A stretch of 35,088 nucleotides of DNA from Paratractidigestivibacter sp963630635 (GTDB taxonomy: Bacteria > Actinomycetota > Coriobacteriia > Coriobacteriales > Atopobiaceae): NCBI GenBank assembly GCA_963630635.1, contig CAVGOA010000022.1, positions 1 to 35,088 on the forward strand, written 5' to 3'. The notes under the pieces were generated by a model. The model was not told the origin of the DNA, did not search any database, and saw nothing but the letters and a program-made list of their open reading frames with translations. The position numbers and the translations under genes are program-made. This document shows positions 1 to 8,983 of this stretch, in pieces; position 1 is the first letter of the stretch, and each line of letters opens with the position of its first letter.

Positions 1-129
1 GACCCCAAGGTTGGCGAGCTGCCCTCTACCGGCGGCGCCGGCACTGTTGCCCTCACTGCGGGCGGCATCCTGTTGGTCGTGGGCGGCTCTGCGGCTCTTC
101 TCGCAAACCGTCGTCGCGACCAGGAGTAA
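1..129 (+). CDS. C-terminal end of an LPXTG cell-wall-anchored protein, probably a pilin (partial)
   Basis: Only the last 42 codons lie in the window, so the start is outside. The reading frame from base 1 gives a sortase signal LPSTG, a hydrophobic stretch of about 20 residues and a positively charged tail (NRRRDQE), which is the classic cell-wall sorting layout. The next genes are two class C (pilus-polymerising) sortases on the same strand, about 100 bp downstream. By known pilus operon organisation this protein is probably a pilin backbone or tip subunit, but the body of the protein cannot be seen, so its role is inferred from context. Confidence 0.85.
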   Translation, partial: DPKVGELPSTGGAGTVALTAGGILLVVGGSAALLANRRRDQE

Positions 130-180
130 TAGCTTTAACACGTCTCAAAACCGCAGCTTAGTCAAACCATAGGGGCGTAC

Positions 181-217
181 GGGGGAAGCGGGCATATACA
201 TGCCCCTTCCCCCTTTT
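181..217 (+). terminator. Hairpin with T-run between pilin and sortase genes (attenuator-like terminator)
   Basis: The left arm at 181-195 pairs with the right arm at 200-213 with a single bulged C and a 4-nt loop. TTTT follows at 214-217. The hairpin lies between the LPSTG gene and the sortases, with the sortase ribosome-binding site just after it. It probably terminates part of the transcription so that the structural subunit is made in excess of the sortases; that effect is inferred. Confidence 0.65.
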
Positions 218-231
218 GAGGTGGAGACAAG

Positions 232-1188
232 ATGGGATACTTTTTGCAATACACGCGCACTAAACGAAAAGGGCCAGGGAAACATGCAAAGAGACGGCCG
301 CGTGGCCGCCTGTTTGGAATCTTGACAGCGTTGGCCCTTGTCATTGTCGGAACGTCCATGATCGCCTACCCGTTTGTGAGCGACCACCTTAATAGGGTCC
401 AGCAGGAGAAGGTCATCCAAGCCCAGGAAGAAGTTGTAAGCGAGACTCCCGTCGAGGACCTAAGCGCTTTTATGCAGGCGGCGATGGACTACAACGCGCG
501 GCTGCTCTCCGGGGCAACCTATGTCGTCGACCCCTTTGAGGCCAATTCGCAGGCCGACTCAAACGAGGAATACCTAAACTGCCTCAACCTCAACGGGGAC
601 GGGGTGATGGGGACGATCTCGATTCCCTCCATCGGCGTCAATCTCACCATCGCACACGGCACCGAAGGTGACGAGATGAACCACGGTGTCGGTCACGTCA
701 CAAACACGTCACTGCCCGTAGGCGGCGCCTCGAGCCACGCGGTCTTGGCGGGGCACACGGGACTTCCCTCTGCCGTCATCTTCGACAAGCTCGACCAGGT
801 GCAGGTAGGTGACTACTTCGTGATCCAAGTGCTGGGAGAAGACCATGCCTACGAGGTCTACTCGACCGAGGTCGTCTTGCCGCAGGACACCTCAAGCCTG
901 GGCATCAGCGAGGGAGAAGACCTGGTCACGCTTGTGACCTGCACGCCCTATGGCGTGAACTCGCACCGCCTGCTGGTGCACGCAAAACGCTGCGATATCC
1001 CCCAGGACTGGCTCGACCGCAAAGCCTCCAAGGTATCGTCCACGTCTTTAATCCAAAGCGTCGAGAGCGGCATGCTCTCCCCCACCGTTATCGGGGTCCT
1101 GGTTGCGGCGGCAATCCTGCTTGTCTTAGCCATCGTGCGACTGGTCAAGAAGCAGGCACGCGAGAAGCGCAAGAGGGCGATGAGATGA
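232..1188 (+). CDS. Class C sortase (pilus polymerisation), first copy
   Basis: A 318-residue membrane transpeptidase that would join pilin subunits through their LPXTG signals. It has an N-terminal basic segment and membrane anchor (about 26-48), a lid motif DPF near residue 100 typical of class C sortases, catalytic His175 in LAGHTG, Cys237 in TLVTCTPYG and Arg246 in HRLLV, then a C-terminal membrane segment (about 285-307) and a basic tail. A GGTGGAGA ribosome site precedes the ATG at 232. It overlaps the next sortase by four bases (ATGA), so the two are translationally coupled. All expected catalytic residues are present. Confident on family; which pilin it serves is inferred from the upstream LPSTG protein. 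Confidence 0.93.
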   Translation: MGYFLQYTRTKRKGPGKHAKRRPRGRLFGILTALALVIVGTSMIAYPFVSDHLNRVQQEKVIQAQEEVVSETPVEDLSAFMQAAMDYNARLLSGATYVVDPFEANSQADSNEEYLNCLNLNGDGVMGTISIPSIGVNLTIAHGTEGDEMNHGVGHVTNTSLPVGGASSHAVLAGHTGLPSAVIFDKLDQVQVGDYFVIQVLGEDHAYEVYSTEVVLPQDTSSLGISEGEDLVTLVTCTPYGVNSHRLLVHAKRCDIPQDWLDRKASKVSSTSLIQSVESGMLSPTVIGVLVAAAILLVLAIVRLVKKQAREKRKRAMR

Positions 1189-2135
1189 GCGTGAAGAGAA
1201 TCCAAAGACGTCGCCTTGTCAACGTCATTGCCGCTTTCTTGCTACTTGGCGGGGCCGTTCTTCTGTTTGCGCCCGTCGTCGAGGGAGCTCTGGCACAGCG
1301 CGAGATGGACCAGGAAATATCCAAGGTCGAACAAACAACCGCAAGCGTAAGGGATGAGCAGGCCGGTAAGGCCGGCAGCGCCCCATTCGATGAACTTTTC
1401 AATTGGCTGCAGGCATACAACCAGCAGGTCGCGTCGGGTGCGGCATCGATCGCTGCAGACCCATTTTTATTTGAGGGCGCAATGGGCGAGTTCGAGACGC
1501 AGGGCCTCGAGAACGGTCTTATCGGCTATATCCAAATCCCCGCGATGAGCACTTCCCTACCGCTCTATCTTGGGTCGACCACCGAGCACCTAAGGCGAGG
1601 GGCCACCGTCGTCGAAGGGTCCAGCGCCCCGCTGGGAGAATCCACTAGCAACTGCCTTATCGCAGCCCATCGCGGCTACGGCTCGCCCTCGATGATGTTC
1701 AGGGATATCGAAAGGCTTTGCGTTGGGGACAAGGTTTATGTCACCACGCTTTGGGAGACGCTAACCTACACGGTGGTGGGCACCAAGGTGATAGACCCCT
1801 CGGACACCGAAGCCGTGGGCATCCAGCAAGGACGCGACCTTGTGACCCTGATTACCTGCCATCCTTACGGATCGACCGCCAGCCGCTACGTCGTTGAGTG
1901 CGAGCGAACGGTTGACGAGAAGAACGCAAGTGCAGAAAACCAGCCCACGCAGGGAACCCCAACCGTCTTAGCAGAAACAGGAAGCGACAGCCGCATTGGG
2001 CCATCGCTTCCCGAAATTGAGGATGGCCTCCGCATCGCAGGAGGCATCATTCTCGTTGCATGCGCCGTTATTCTCGCCGTACGCGCCGTGCGCGCCAGGC
2101 GACCGGTGCGCACACGCGGCAAGCACAGCAAATAA
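1185..2135 (+). CDS. Class C sortase (pilus polymerisation), second copy
   Basis: A 316-residue paralogue of the preceding sortase. It has an N-terminal membrane anchor (about 11-33), lid motif DPF near residue 92, catalytic His162 in AAHRG, Cys225 in TLITCHPYG and Arg234 in SRYVV, and a C-terminal membrane helix followed by a basic tail (about 277-316). The ATG overlaps the stop of the first sortase. Two tandem class C sortases are common in pilus loci, where they differ in which subunits they join. The sequence C-H-P-Y-G instead of C-T-P-Y-G and the different lid surroundings suggest non-redundant specificity, which is inference. The gene ends 8 bases from the convergent DUF2130 gene. Confidence 0.93.
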   Translation: MSVKRIQRRRLVNVIAAFLLLGGAVLLFAPVVEGALAQREMDQEISKVEQTTASVRDEQAGKAGSAPFDELFNWLQAYNQQVASGAASIAADPFLFEGAMGEFETQGLENGLIGYIQIPAMSTSLPLYLGSTTEHLRRGATVVEGSSAPLGESTSNCLIAAHRGYGSPSMMFRDIERLCVGDKVYVTTLWETLTYTVVGTKVIDPSDTEAVGIQQGRDLVTLITCHPYGSTASRYVVECERTVDEKNASAENQPTQGTPTVLAETGSDSRIGPSLPEIEDGLRIAGGIILVACAVILAVRAVRARRPVRTRGKHSK

Positions 2136-2143
2136 AGGGCGGC

Positions 2144-3547
2144 CTACTCCTGTGACTCGTCCCCCTGCGAGGCGGCGTTGTTCTTCTCTGCCTCGGCAAA
2201 CATTGCCTTCATGGTGGGGTTGCCGCGGGTGAGCCTCTTGACGGTGAGCTTATCGGCCTTGTCGTTGGCCAGGCGCAGCTGCCTCTCGGACATCAAGAGC
2301 GCGTCCTTGACCTTCTGCAGGTGGTCGATGGACTTGTCGATCTCGTCGATGGCGAGGTTGAACTTCTTGTTGGCCGCCTCGTAGTTCTTGCCAAAACCAA
2401 CCCTGAACTCGTCAAGCTTCTCCTCGAAGTTCGTGATGTCGATGTTTTGCTGGCGCATCTCGGCCAGCTCTTGGCGAGCGGCAACGGCGTTCATACCGGC
2501 ATTTCTCAGCAGCGAGATGAGCGGCAGGAAGAACTGCGGGCGAATAACGTAGGTCTTGGGGTACAGGTACGAGACGTCGACGATGCCGGAGTTGTACAGG
2601 TCGCTGTCGGGCTCAAGCGTCGAGACAAGCACGGCGTACTCGCAGCCCTTGTCGCGACGGTCCTTGTCGAGCTTCTTGAGGTGGTCCTCGTTCTTCTTAC
2701 GGTTGGTGGAGTTGTCGTCCTCGTTTTTCATGTCGAACATGATCGAGACGATCTCGACGCCCGACTCGTCCATCTCACGAAAGACGTAGTCGCCTTTGGT
2801 ACCATCGACGACCTCGTTGTCTTTGTGGAACTCGGCGTGAGGGAAGGCCATCATGCGCACGCGGTTGAACTCCATCTCGCAGTGTTGCTCCAGGGTCTCT
2901 CCAATGAGCTTGACCGAAAGGCGGCTGCGCTGGTTACGAAGACGCTCAATCTCGTCTTCTTTGTCGCGGATGACCTGGTCTTTGTAGGCGGTCTTCTCGC
3001 TTAGCTGCTGCTTGAGGCTGGCCTCGACCTGCTTTTTCTCGAGTTCCACGGCAGCCACCTGGGACTTTAAGGTCGTGATCTGGACTTCCTTGTCGCCCAC
3101 GGCCTTTTGCACCGCCAGCTCTTTTTGAACCTGGTAGGACTTGTCGGCCTCGTCGAGCTTGGCCTGCAGAGACGCAATGGTGGTCTGGTCTTGGGCCTGG
3201 CGCTCGTTTGCCTGGCGCTCGAGCTTGGCACGAAGCTCCTGAGCCTCCTGACGCAGCTCGGCCTCCTTGGCCTGCGCCTCCTGGCGAAGCTGCGCCTCTT
3301 GAACGGCCGCCTTTTGCTGTGCCTGCGCGAGCTGCTGGCGCACGGCCTCAAGCTCGTCCCTGCTCTCTTCGCGCGTCTTTGCCACCGTGGCGTCCAACGC
3401 CGAGGCGTTCTTTTGCTCAACCAGATGCAGGCGCTCTGTTAGCTCTTTCTCGAACTCCTTGTCACGGACCTGCTTGACGATGTTGGCGTACTGCGACTCG
3501 TCGACGGTGAAGCTCTTCCCGCAGTGCGGGCACTGAATCTCTGCCAT
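2144..3547 (-). CDS. DUF2130 family coiled-coil protein
   Basis: A 467-residue cytoplasmic protein. The N-terminus carries a CPHCGK zinc-ribbon-like motif (a single CxxC pair) in residues 5-10, then a long Glu/Gln/Ala-rich coiled coil (about 25-215), then a conserved globular part with GDYVFRE and FDMKNED stretches and a second helical section near 370-430. This matches the DUF2130 family, whose biochemical function is not established; part of its C-terminal region resembles nuclease-fold proteins, but that is a remote similarity recalled from the family, not visible here. The start is supported by an AAGGAGG ribosome site. It follows the ArsC-like gene by 67 bp on the same strand and may be co-transcribed with it. 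Confidence 0.8.
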   Translation of the reverse strand: MAEIQCPHCGKSFTVDESQYANIVKQVRDKEFEKELTERLHLVEQKNASALDATVAKTREESRDELEAVRQQLAQAQQKAAVQEAQLRQEAQAKEAELRQEAQELRAKLERQANERQAQDQTTIASLQAKLDEADKSYQVQKELAVQKAVGDKEVQITTLKSQVAAVELEKKQVEASLKQQLSEKTAYKDQVIRDKEDEIERLRNQRSRLSVKLIGETLEQHCEMEFNRVRMMAFPHAEFHKDNEVVDGTKGDYVFREMDESGVEIVSIMFDMKNEDDNSTNRKKNEDHLKKLDKDRRDKGCEYAVLVSTLEPDSDLYNSGIVDVSYLYPKTYVIRPQFFLPLISLLRNAGMNAVAARQELAEMRQQNIDITNFEEKLDEFRVGFGKNYEAANKKFNLAIDEIDKSIDHLQKVKDALLMSERQLRLANDKADKLTVKRLTRGNPTMKAMFAEAEKNNAASQGDESQE

Positions 3548-3614
3548 TGCGGCCTCCTTAAACTAGATGTGTCTAAGGATACCCATGGCACCGGACAAAA
3601 ATAGGGGCTCGATT

Positions 3615-3956
3615 TTATTCCCAGGTCGCCCATACCTCGGGCGCATACCCAACGGTCGCTTGCTTGCCGTTGCGAACGATGGGCTCACGCAAGAGCTGCT
3701 GGTTTTCCAACAGCTTGTCAAAGCGCTGGCTTTCTGCCAGGTACTGGACAAGGGCCAAGGCCTCCTCGTCTTTGGCATCCGGGTTCACCAGGGCGTCAAC
3801 GCCGCCCACGGCCTGAGCCACGCCGCGCAGCTCGCCCTTGCTCATGTCCTTCTCGCGCAGGTCGATGAACTGGAACTTGATGCGCCGCTCCTTGAACCAG
3901 CGCTGTGCCTTCTTGGTGTCGAAGCTCTTCTTGGTCCCAAAAATCTGGATGTTCAC
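3615..3956 (-). CDS. ArsC/Spx-family thioredoxin-fold protein lacking the catalytic cysteine
   Basis: A 113-residue protein of the ArsC/YffB/Spx family, recognised by the N-terminal strand and loop IQIFGTKKSFDTKKA, a central FIDL strand and a conserved REPIV-like segment near residue 90. At the position where relatives have the redox cysteine (G-x-K-x-C) this protein has Ser, and there is no cysteine anywhere in it, so arsenate or thiol reductase activity is unlikely. I chose the GTG at 3956 because AAGGA lies just upstream and family members start at this point; an in-frame ATG at 3980 (24 bases upstream) has a poorer ribosome site. The assembly gap begins 44 bases upstream of the start. Confidence 0.75.
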   Translation of the reverse strand: MNIQIFGTKKSFDTKKAQRWFKERRIKFQFIDLREKDMSKGELRGVAQAVGGVDALVNPDAKDEEALALVQYLAESQRFDKLLENQQLLREPIVRNGKQATVGYAPEVWATWE

Positions 3957-4000
3957 GGCATTCCTTCCCGGCAAATTCATCGAGCGCGACTTCTTCCATT

Positions 4001-4183
4001 NNNNNNNNNNNNNNNNNNNNNNNNNNNNNNNNNNNNNNNNNNNNNNNNNNNNNNNNNNNNNNNNNNNNNNNNNNNNNNNNNNNNNNNNNNNNNNNNNNNN
4101 NNNNNNNNNNNNNNNNNNNNNNNNNNNNNNNNNNNNNNNNNNNNNNNNNNNNNNNNNNNNNNNNNNNNNNNNNNNNNNNNNNN
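4001..4183. other. Assembly gap (183 N)
   Basis: A run of N that separates the ArsC-like gene from the HtrA gene. The bases just before it (3981-3997) match one arm of the hairpin element at 29111-29244 at 16 of 17 positions, which suggests a copy of that repeat caused the gap. No reading frame should be translated through it. Confidence 0.98.
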
Positions 4184-4210
4184 CGCTAATTGAAGGCTCA
4201 AACCAGCGCG

Positions 4211-5635
4211 TTAGTTGCCGTAACCGTAGCCGCGGCCGTTGCCGCCGTACCCGTTGTTCTGGTTCTGGCTGTTGTTCTGCTGCTGGAGCCATTGCTGGAA
4301 CAGCTCGGTCCAGCTGTCGGAGTTGCTGTTGGTGTCCGTGTTGGTGTTGTTCTGGTTCTTATAGCTGTTGATGTCGTTGGTGGTCGTCTGCTGCTTCTGC
4401 AGCTCCTCATCGGAATCCAGGGTTACCGAGAAGGTCTTCTCCTCGTTGCCGCGCATGACGGTGACCTGGATCGTCTCGCCGATCTCGTGCGAGCGCACGG
4501 CCAAGATCACGCCGTCGGCCGAGGTGATCTGGGTGCCGTTGATGCCGGTGATGATGTCACCCTGCTGGATGCCCGCCTGGGCGGCCGGGCCGTTCTCGGT
4601 TACCTCGGCAACGTAAGCGCCCTGGTTAACAGACAGCTTGTTGGCCTTGGCGTTCTGCGCGTTGACTGTCTGCATGGACAGGCCAATATGTGCGTGCGTG
4701 ACGGTCTCGCCGGCGATGATCTTGTTGGCGACAGACACAGCGTAGTTGCCGGGGATGGCAAAGCCGATGCCCGCGAAGCTCTCGGTATCAGACGAGTACA
4801 GGGTGCAGATGCCGATCAGCTTGCCCTCGTCGTCCACCAGCGCGCCGCCCGAGTTGCCCGGGTTGATCGCTGCGTCCACCTGGATGAGGTTGGTATAGAG
4901 GGTGTTGCCAGAAGTGCTGGTAGACAGCGTGTTGCGCGTCAAAGCGCTCACAATGCCCTGCGAGACGGACTGCTCGAGGCCAAAGGGGCTGCCCACGGTC
5001 ATGACCCAGTCGCCCACCTGCACAGACGACGAGTCGCCAAGCTCGATGGGGGTCACAGAGTCGCCGTTAAGGTCAACGTGGATGACGGCCAGATCGCTGG
5101 ACGAGTCGCTGCCCACCAACGTGGCGTCGTAGCTCTTGTTGTTCATGGTGACGGTGATGGAGTCGGCGTCCTCGATCACGTGATAGTTGGTGATGATGTT
5201 GCCGTCGGTGTCAAAGACCACGCCCGAGCCCAGGCCCGAAGAACCAGAAGACGTTACGTTGACCGTGACGACGGAAGGAAGCGCCTTGGCCGCGACGGCT
5301 GTGGCTGTGGAGGTCGACGTGCCGTCAGTGCTAATGGTGATGTTCTGAGACGTACCGGTGGACAAGGTGGTCGTGGTCTTGCCGATGACGCCCGTGCCGT
5401 ACAGCACGCCCGCCACAACGGCTGCGCCCACAACACCGCCCAGAAGGCCCGCCAAAACGGCCTTGACGCCCTTGCCGGAGTGCTTGGGCTTCTGGGGCTC
5501 CGGTTCTGACGGCACAAGGCCCGGCTCCTGCCCGGGGATGGGCGGCACGTAAGCCGAGTGGCGCGCCGTGGGCTGCTCGGCTGTGGGCTGGTCGTCACCG
5601 TAAGGCGGCTGCGGGGTGTAGTTGTTCTCGTCCAT
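4211..5635 (-). CDS. htrA: HtrA/DegP-type membrane-anchored serine protease with PDZ domain
   Basis: A 474-residue cell-envelope protease that degrades or refolds damaged exported proteins. It has a Pro/Glu-rich cytoplasmic N-terminus (1-55), one membrane helix (about 57-83), a trypsin-like domain with the triad His152 (NYHVIED), Asp181 (SDLAVI) and Ser262 (GNSGGAL), and a PDZ domain (about 325-425) with GIQQGDIITGING. The tail (about 435-474) is Asn/Gln-rich and ends in a Gly-Tyr-Asn run, an unusual low-complexity end. I start at the ATG at 5635, preceded by GGGAGAAG; the longer frame to 5725 has no ribosome site. Single-gene unit on the minus strand with its 3' end next to the gap. Confidence 0.93.
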   Translation of the reverse strand: MDENNYTPQPPYGDDQPTAEQPTARHSAYVPPIPGQEPGLVPSEPEPQKPKHSGKGVKAVLAGLLGGVVGAAVVAGVLYGTGVIGKTTTTLSTGTSQNITISTDGTSTSTATAVAAKALPSVVTVNVTSSGSSGLGSGVVFDTDGNIITNYHVIEDADSITVTMNNKSYDATLVGSDSSSDLAVIHVDLNGDSVTPIELGDSSSVQVGDWVMTVGSPFGLEQSVSQGIVSALTRNTLSTSTSGNTLYTNLIQVDAAINPGNSGGALVDDEGKLIGICTLYSSDTESFAGIGFAIPGNYAVSVANKIIAGETVTHAHIGLSMQTVNAQNAKANKLSVNQGAYVAEVTENGPAAQAGIQQGDIITGINGTQITSADGVILAVRSHEIGETIQVTVMRGNEEKTFSVTLDSDEELQKQQTTTNDINSYKNQNNTNTDTNSNSDSWTELFQQWLQQQNNSQNQNNGYGGNGRGYGYGN

Positions 5636-5814
5636 GATCTTCTCCCTTGGAATATCTTGGGGCACGAGGGCGTGTCTTGTTAACGTTGATGACTGTACCC
5701 CAACCGCCGCCGCTCTTACCGGCATCGCGCCGGTGACACAAGTCTGGCACTAGGCTTTTGTCTTACTGAAAAGCACTTACACAAAAGCTTAAAGCCCAGG
5801 TGAGAGCCCTAAAT

Positions 5815-5845
5815 AAAAAATCCCCGGCGAGAAGATCGCCGGGGA
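5815..5845 (-). terminator. Rho-independent terminator of the OmpR-type regulator gene
   Basis: A perfect 10-bp GC-rich stem (5821-5830 with 5836-5845), a 5-nt loop, and six A on the plus strand to the left, which read as a U-run on the minus-strand transcript. It sits 15 bp after the stop of the regulator gene at 5861. Confidence 0.9.
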
Positions 5846-5860
5846 TAAAAGTTCAAAACC

Positions 5861-6535
5861 TTACACGCGGAAGAGGTAACCAACGCCGCGGATGGTGACC
5901 ACGTGGCTTGCCACCTGCGGGCCCACCTTGGAGCGCACTCGACGAATGTGCACGTCGACGGTACGGGTGCCGCCGCAGTACTCGAAGCCCCACACACGGT
6001 GCAACAGGGTCTCGCGCGAGTAGGCGCGCGACGGGTGCGTAGCCAAGAAGCTAAGCAGCGAGTACTCCATTAAGGTGAGGTCGACGGGCTTATCGTCAAT
6101 GTAGACCTGGTAGGTGGCCAGGTTGATGGTCATGTTGTCAACGGTGACGATGTCTGCCGGAGCGCTCTCTTCACCGGGCCACAGAAGCAGGGTCGCGCGC
6201 ATCTCGAGCTCTGCCGCGCTGGCGGTCGAGATGATGAAGTCATTCTTGCCCTGCATGGGCATGTGCAAAGAAGCGAGCTTATCGGCATCCTGGACAAACA
6301 GCATGGGGATAAAGCCGTTCTCGGCCACGTAGGCGTCGACCGCGTTGTGGGTCTCTTGGCTCATGCCCTCGCCGTCAAAGATGATGAGGTCGAACTCGTG
6401 ACCAGAAGAAGCAGCCTGCGAGAAGGTCGCCTCGTTAGCCAGGGCGATGGAGACGTCGATGGAGTGAGAGAGCTCACGCATACGATCGTGCAGGCGCGTG
6501 GTTGCCGATATGAGCAGGATGTTTTTGTGATGCAC
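5861..6535 (-). CDS. OmpR-family winged-helix regulator with a degenerate receiver domain
   Basis: A 224-residue protein. The C-terminal half (about 125-224) is a clear OmpR/PhoB winged helix, with LTLMEYSLLSFLATHPSR, RETLLHRVWG, RTVDVHIRRVRSK and the terminal IRGVGYLF. The N-terminal half has the length and strand pattern of a receiver domain, and an aspartate in LIIFDG lies at about the phosphorylation position. However, the acidic pair after the first strand is missing (LLISATT) and the conserved lysine near residue 100 is not apparent, so it probably does not work by classic phosphorylation. No histidine kinase is adjacent. The start is the GTG at 6535, with AGGGGG about 9 bases upstream. 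Target genes are unknown; an orphan regulator. Confidence 0.87.
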   Translation of the reverse strand: MHHKNILLISATTRLHDRMRELSHSIDVSIALANEATFSQAASSGHEFDLIIFDGEGMSQETHNAVDAYVAENGFIPMLFVQDADKLASLHMPMQGKNDFIISTASAAELEMRATLLLWPGEESAPADIVTVDNMTINLATYQVYIDDKPVDLTLMEYSLLSFLATHPSRAYSRETLLHRVWGFEYCGGTRTVDVHIRRVRSKVGPQVASHVVTIRGVGYLFRV

Positions 6536-6637
6536 CCTTGTGCCCCCTGAATTTAGACAAATATTTGCAAGAAGATTACCATATGACCTGCGCTTAATTG
6601 CCGTGAGATTTAAAAAAGCAAAACAGTGTTATTGCCG

Positions 6638-6675
6638 AGAAGGGCGCGCCACCCGTTGCGGTGGCGCGCCCTTCT
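6638..6675. terminator. Long GC-rich hairpin downstream of the ABC transporter operon
   Basis: A perfect 16-bp stem (6638-6653 with 6660-6675) and a 6-nt loop, 25 bp after the ATPase stop. There is no strong U-run on either strand, so it may end transcription inefficiently or protect the 3' end of the operon mRNA. Confidence 0.65.
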
Positions 6676-6699
6676 CTGTAAGTCAAAAGGGTCTCTCCC

Positions 6700-7555
<856 letters not shown>

Positions 7556-7566
<11 letters not shown>

Positions 7567-8866
7567 TGGAGGCCCCCTTCTTCAGATCGCGACGGCGGGG
7601 CTTGCGGACCTCGCGCGAAATGCCGGACTCCGAGGCGGCGATCCTTTGCTCCACGATGCCCACGACCTTGATCAGCGGCAGCGTGACGATGAGATAGAAG
7701 ATGCCGGCGGCCACGTACGGCGTGATGTTGCCGGTCACGGTCGTGAGGTTCTTAGAGAACATCATGAGCTCCATGACGCCCACCGAGGAAAGCAGCGAGG
7801 TGTCCTTGAAGGCGGTGATAAAGTCGCTGGTCACCGTGGGGATGACGCGGCGCACGGTCTGCGGCAGGATGATCGAGAACATCGTCTGGACGTAGCTCAT
7901 GCCAAGCGAGCTTGCCGCCTCGTACTGGCCACGCGGGATCGACTGGATGCCGGCACGGAAGATCTCGGCCAGATAGGCCGACGAGTTCACCGCCATGACG
8001 ATGATGCCCAGCAGGTTGTTGTCGATGTTGATGCCAACCATGGGCAGGCCAAAGAACATGATGTAGATCTGCAGGAACAAAGGCGTTCCGCGAAGCACGT
8101 TGATGTAGACCACGGCGATGGCGCGGCACAGGCGGTGCTTAGAGATCTTGAGCAGCGAGAACAAGAGGCCAAGCGCGATGGCAAAAGGATAGCTCGCGAT
8201 GACGATGCCCAGGCAAAGGACCCAGCCGGGAGCCAGCGACGAGAAAGACGTAACCAAAAGCTGCGGCTTGAAGAACATGCCCAAGAACTGGTTGGAGTTC
8301 CACGCTGCGACCCAGGGCTGCTCGTCCAGCCAGTTGACGATCTTCTGCAGCGGCGTGTTGGCGATGACGGTAATGGCGGGCGAGGCGGGAAGCTTGCCGT
8401 CCGTACCCTCCTGGGTGGTATAGGAGCCCGTGACCTGGTAGTCGCCGCCGTCTGCGGGGAACTGCATGTTGGTGATTTCAAGGCGCAGCAGCGAGCCCGC
8501 CGGGATGGCCTCAGAAAACGTGAGGGTAATCGAGTTGCCCGCCGGCGCCGCCTCGCCGTCGATGGAGATGCGCGTCAGGCCCTCGAGCACGGTGATGCGT
8601 GAGGTCGAGCCGTCAAAGCTGGCGCCCTCGGGAAGCTCCAAGGTAACCGAGGTCACCGACTCCCCCTCCTCCACCGTGCCTTCCCAGGTAAGGCGGGTGT
8701 CCATGGCGCCAATGACGCCCGAGCCGCCGTCCTCGTTGGGCTTGGCCGTGGCCTTGTCGCAGGTCAGCGCAAATGCCTGCGCGGGCACGGCGAGAAGGAC
8801 GGCGAAGATCAGCGCGACAAACGCGGCCGCAAGCCTCCCGTGGCTTTTTTCTCTGAGACAACCCAT
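7556..8866 (-). CDS. Polar amino-acid ABC transporter permease with an N-terminal extracellular domain
   Basis: A 436-residue protein, about twice the usual length of a HisM/GlnP-type permease. It begins with a signal peptide (about 1-33, ending AQAFA), then about 160 residues of predicted beta-rich extracellular domain (SVTLELPEG, SITLTFSEAIPAG, YQVTGSY), and only from about residue 210 the permease core, with the EAASSLGM loop that contacts the ATPase, several membrane helices and a basic tail. Known fusions in this family carry a substrate-binding domain at this place; here the extra domain does not look like one, and two binding proteins are encoded separately upstream. Same operon as the ATPase; a hairpin at 8891-8920 separates it from the upstream binding-protein gene. 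Confidence 0.9.
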
Positions 8867-8890
8867 AGGCTTCTCCTCGCTTAATAACAG

Positions 8891-8920
8891 GCGGGGCCCT
8901 TATGCGCGCAAGGGCCCCGC
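8891..8920 (-). terminator. Intra-operon hairpin after the first binding-protein gene
   Basis: A perfect 11-bp GC-rich stem (8891-8901 with 8910-8920) with an 8-nt loop, between the binding-protein gene and the permease gene. On the minus strand it is not followed by a real U-run, so it is more likely a partial terminator or mRNA 3'-end stabiliser, as often seen after binding-protein genes. Confidence 0.6.
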
Positions 8921-8983
8921 GAGAACAGTGCGAATAATCAAAGGCGACGCGCGCCTTGTCTTAACGTGGGGTAAAGGACCCGA

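Noticed and set aside
2144..3547. RmuC or Smc-like recombination protein for the coiled-coil gene
   Set aside because: There is a coiled coil but no ATPase motifs, and the CPHCGK start plus FDMKNED segment fit DUF2130 better.
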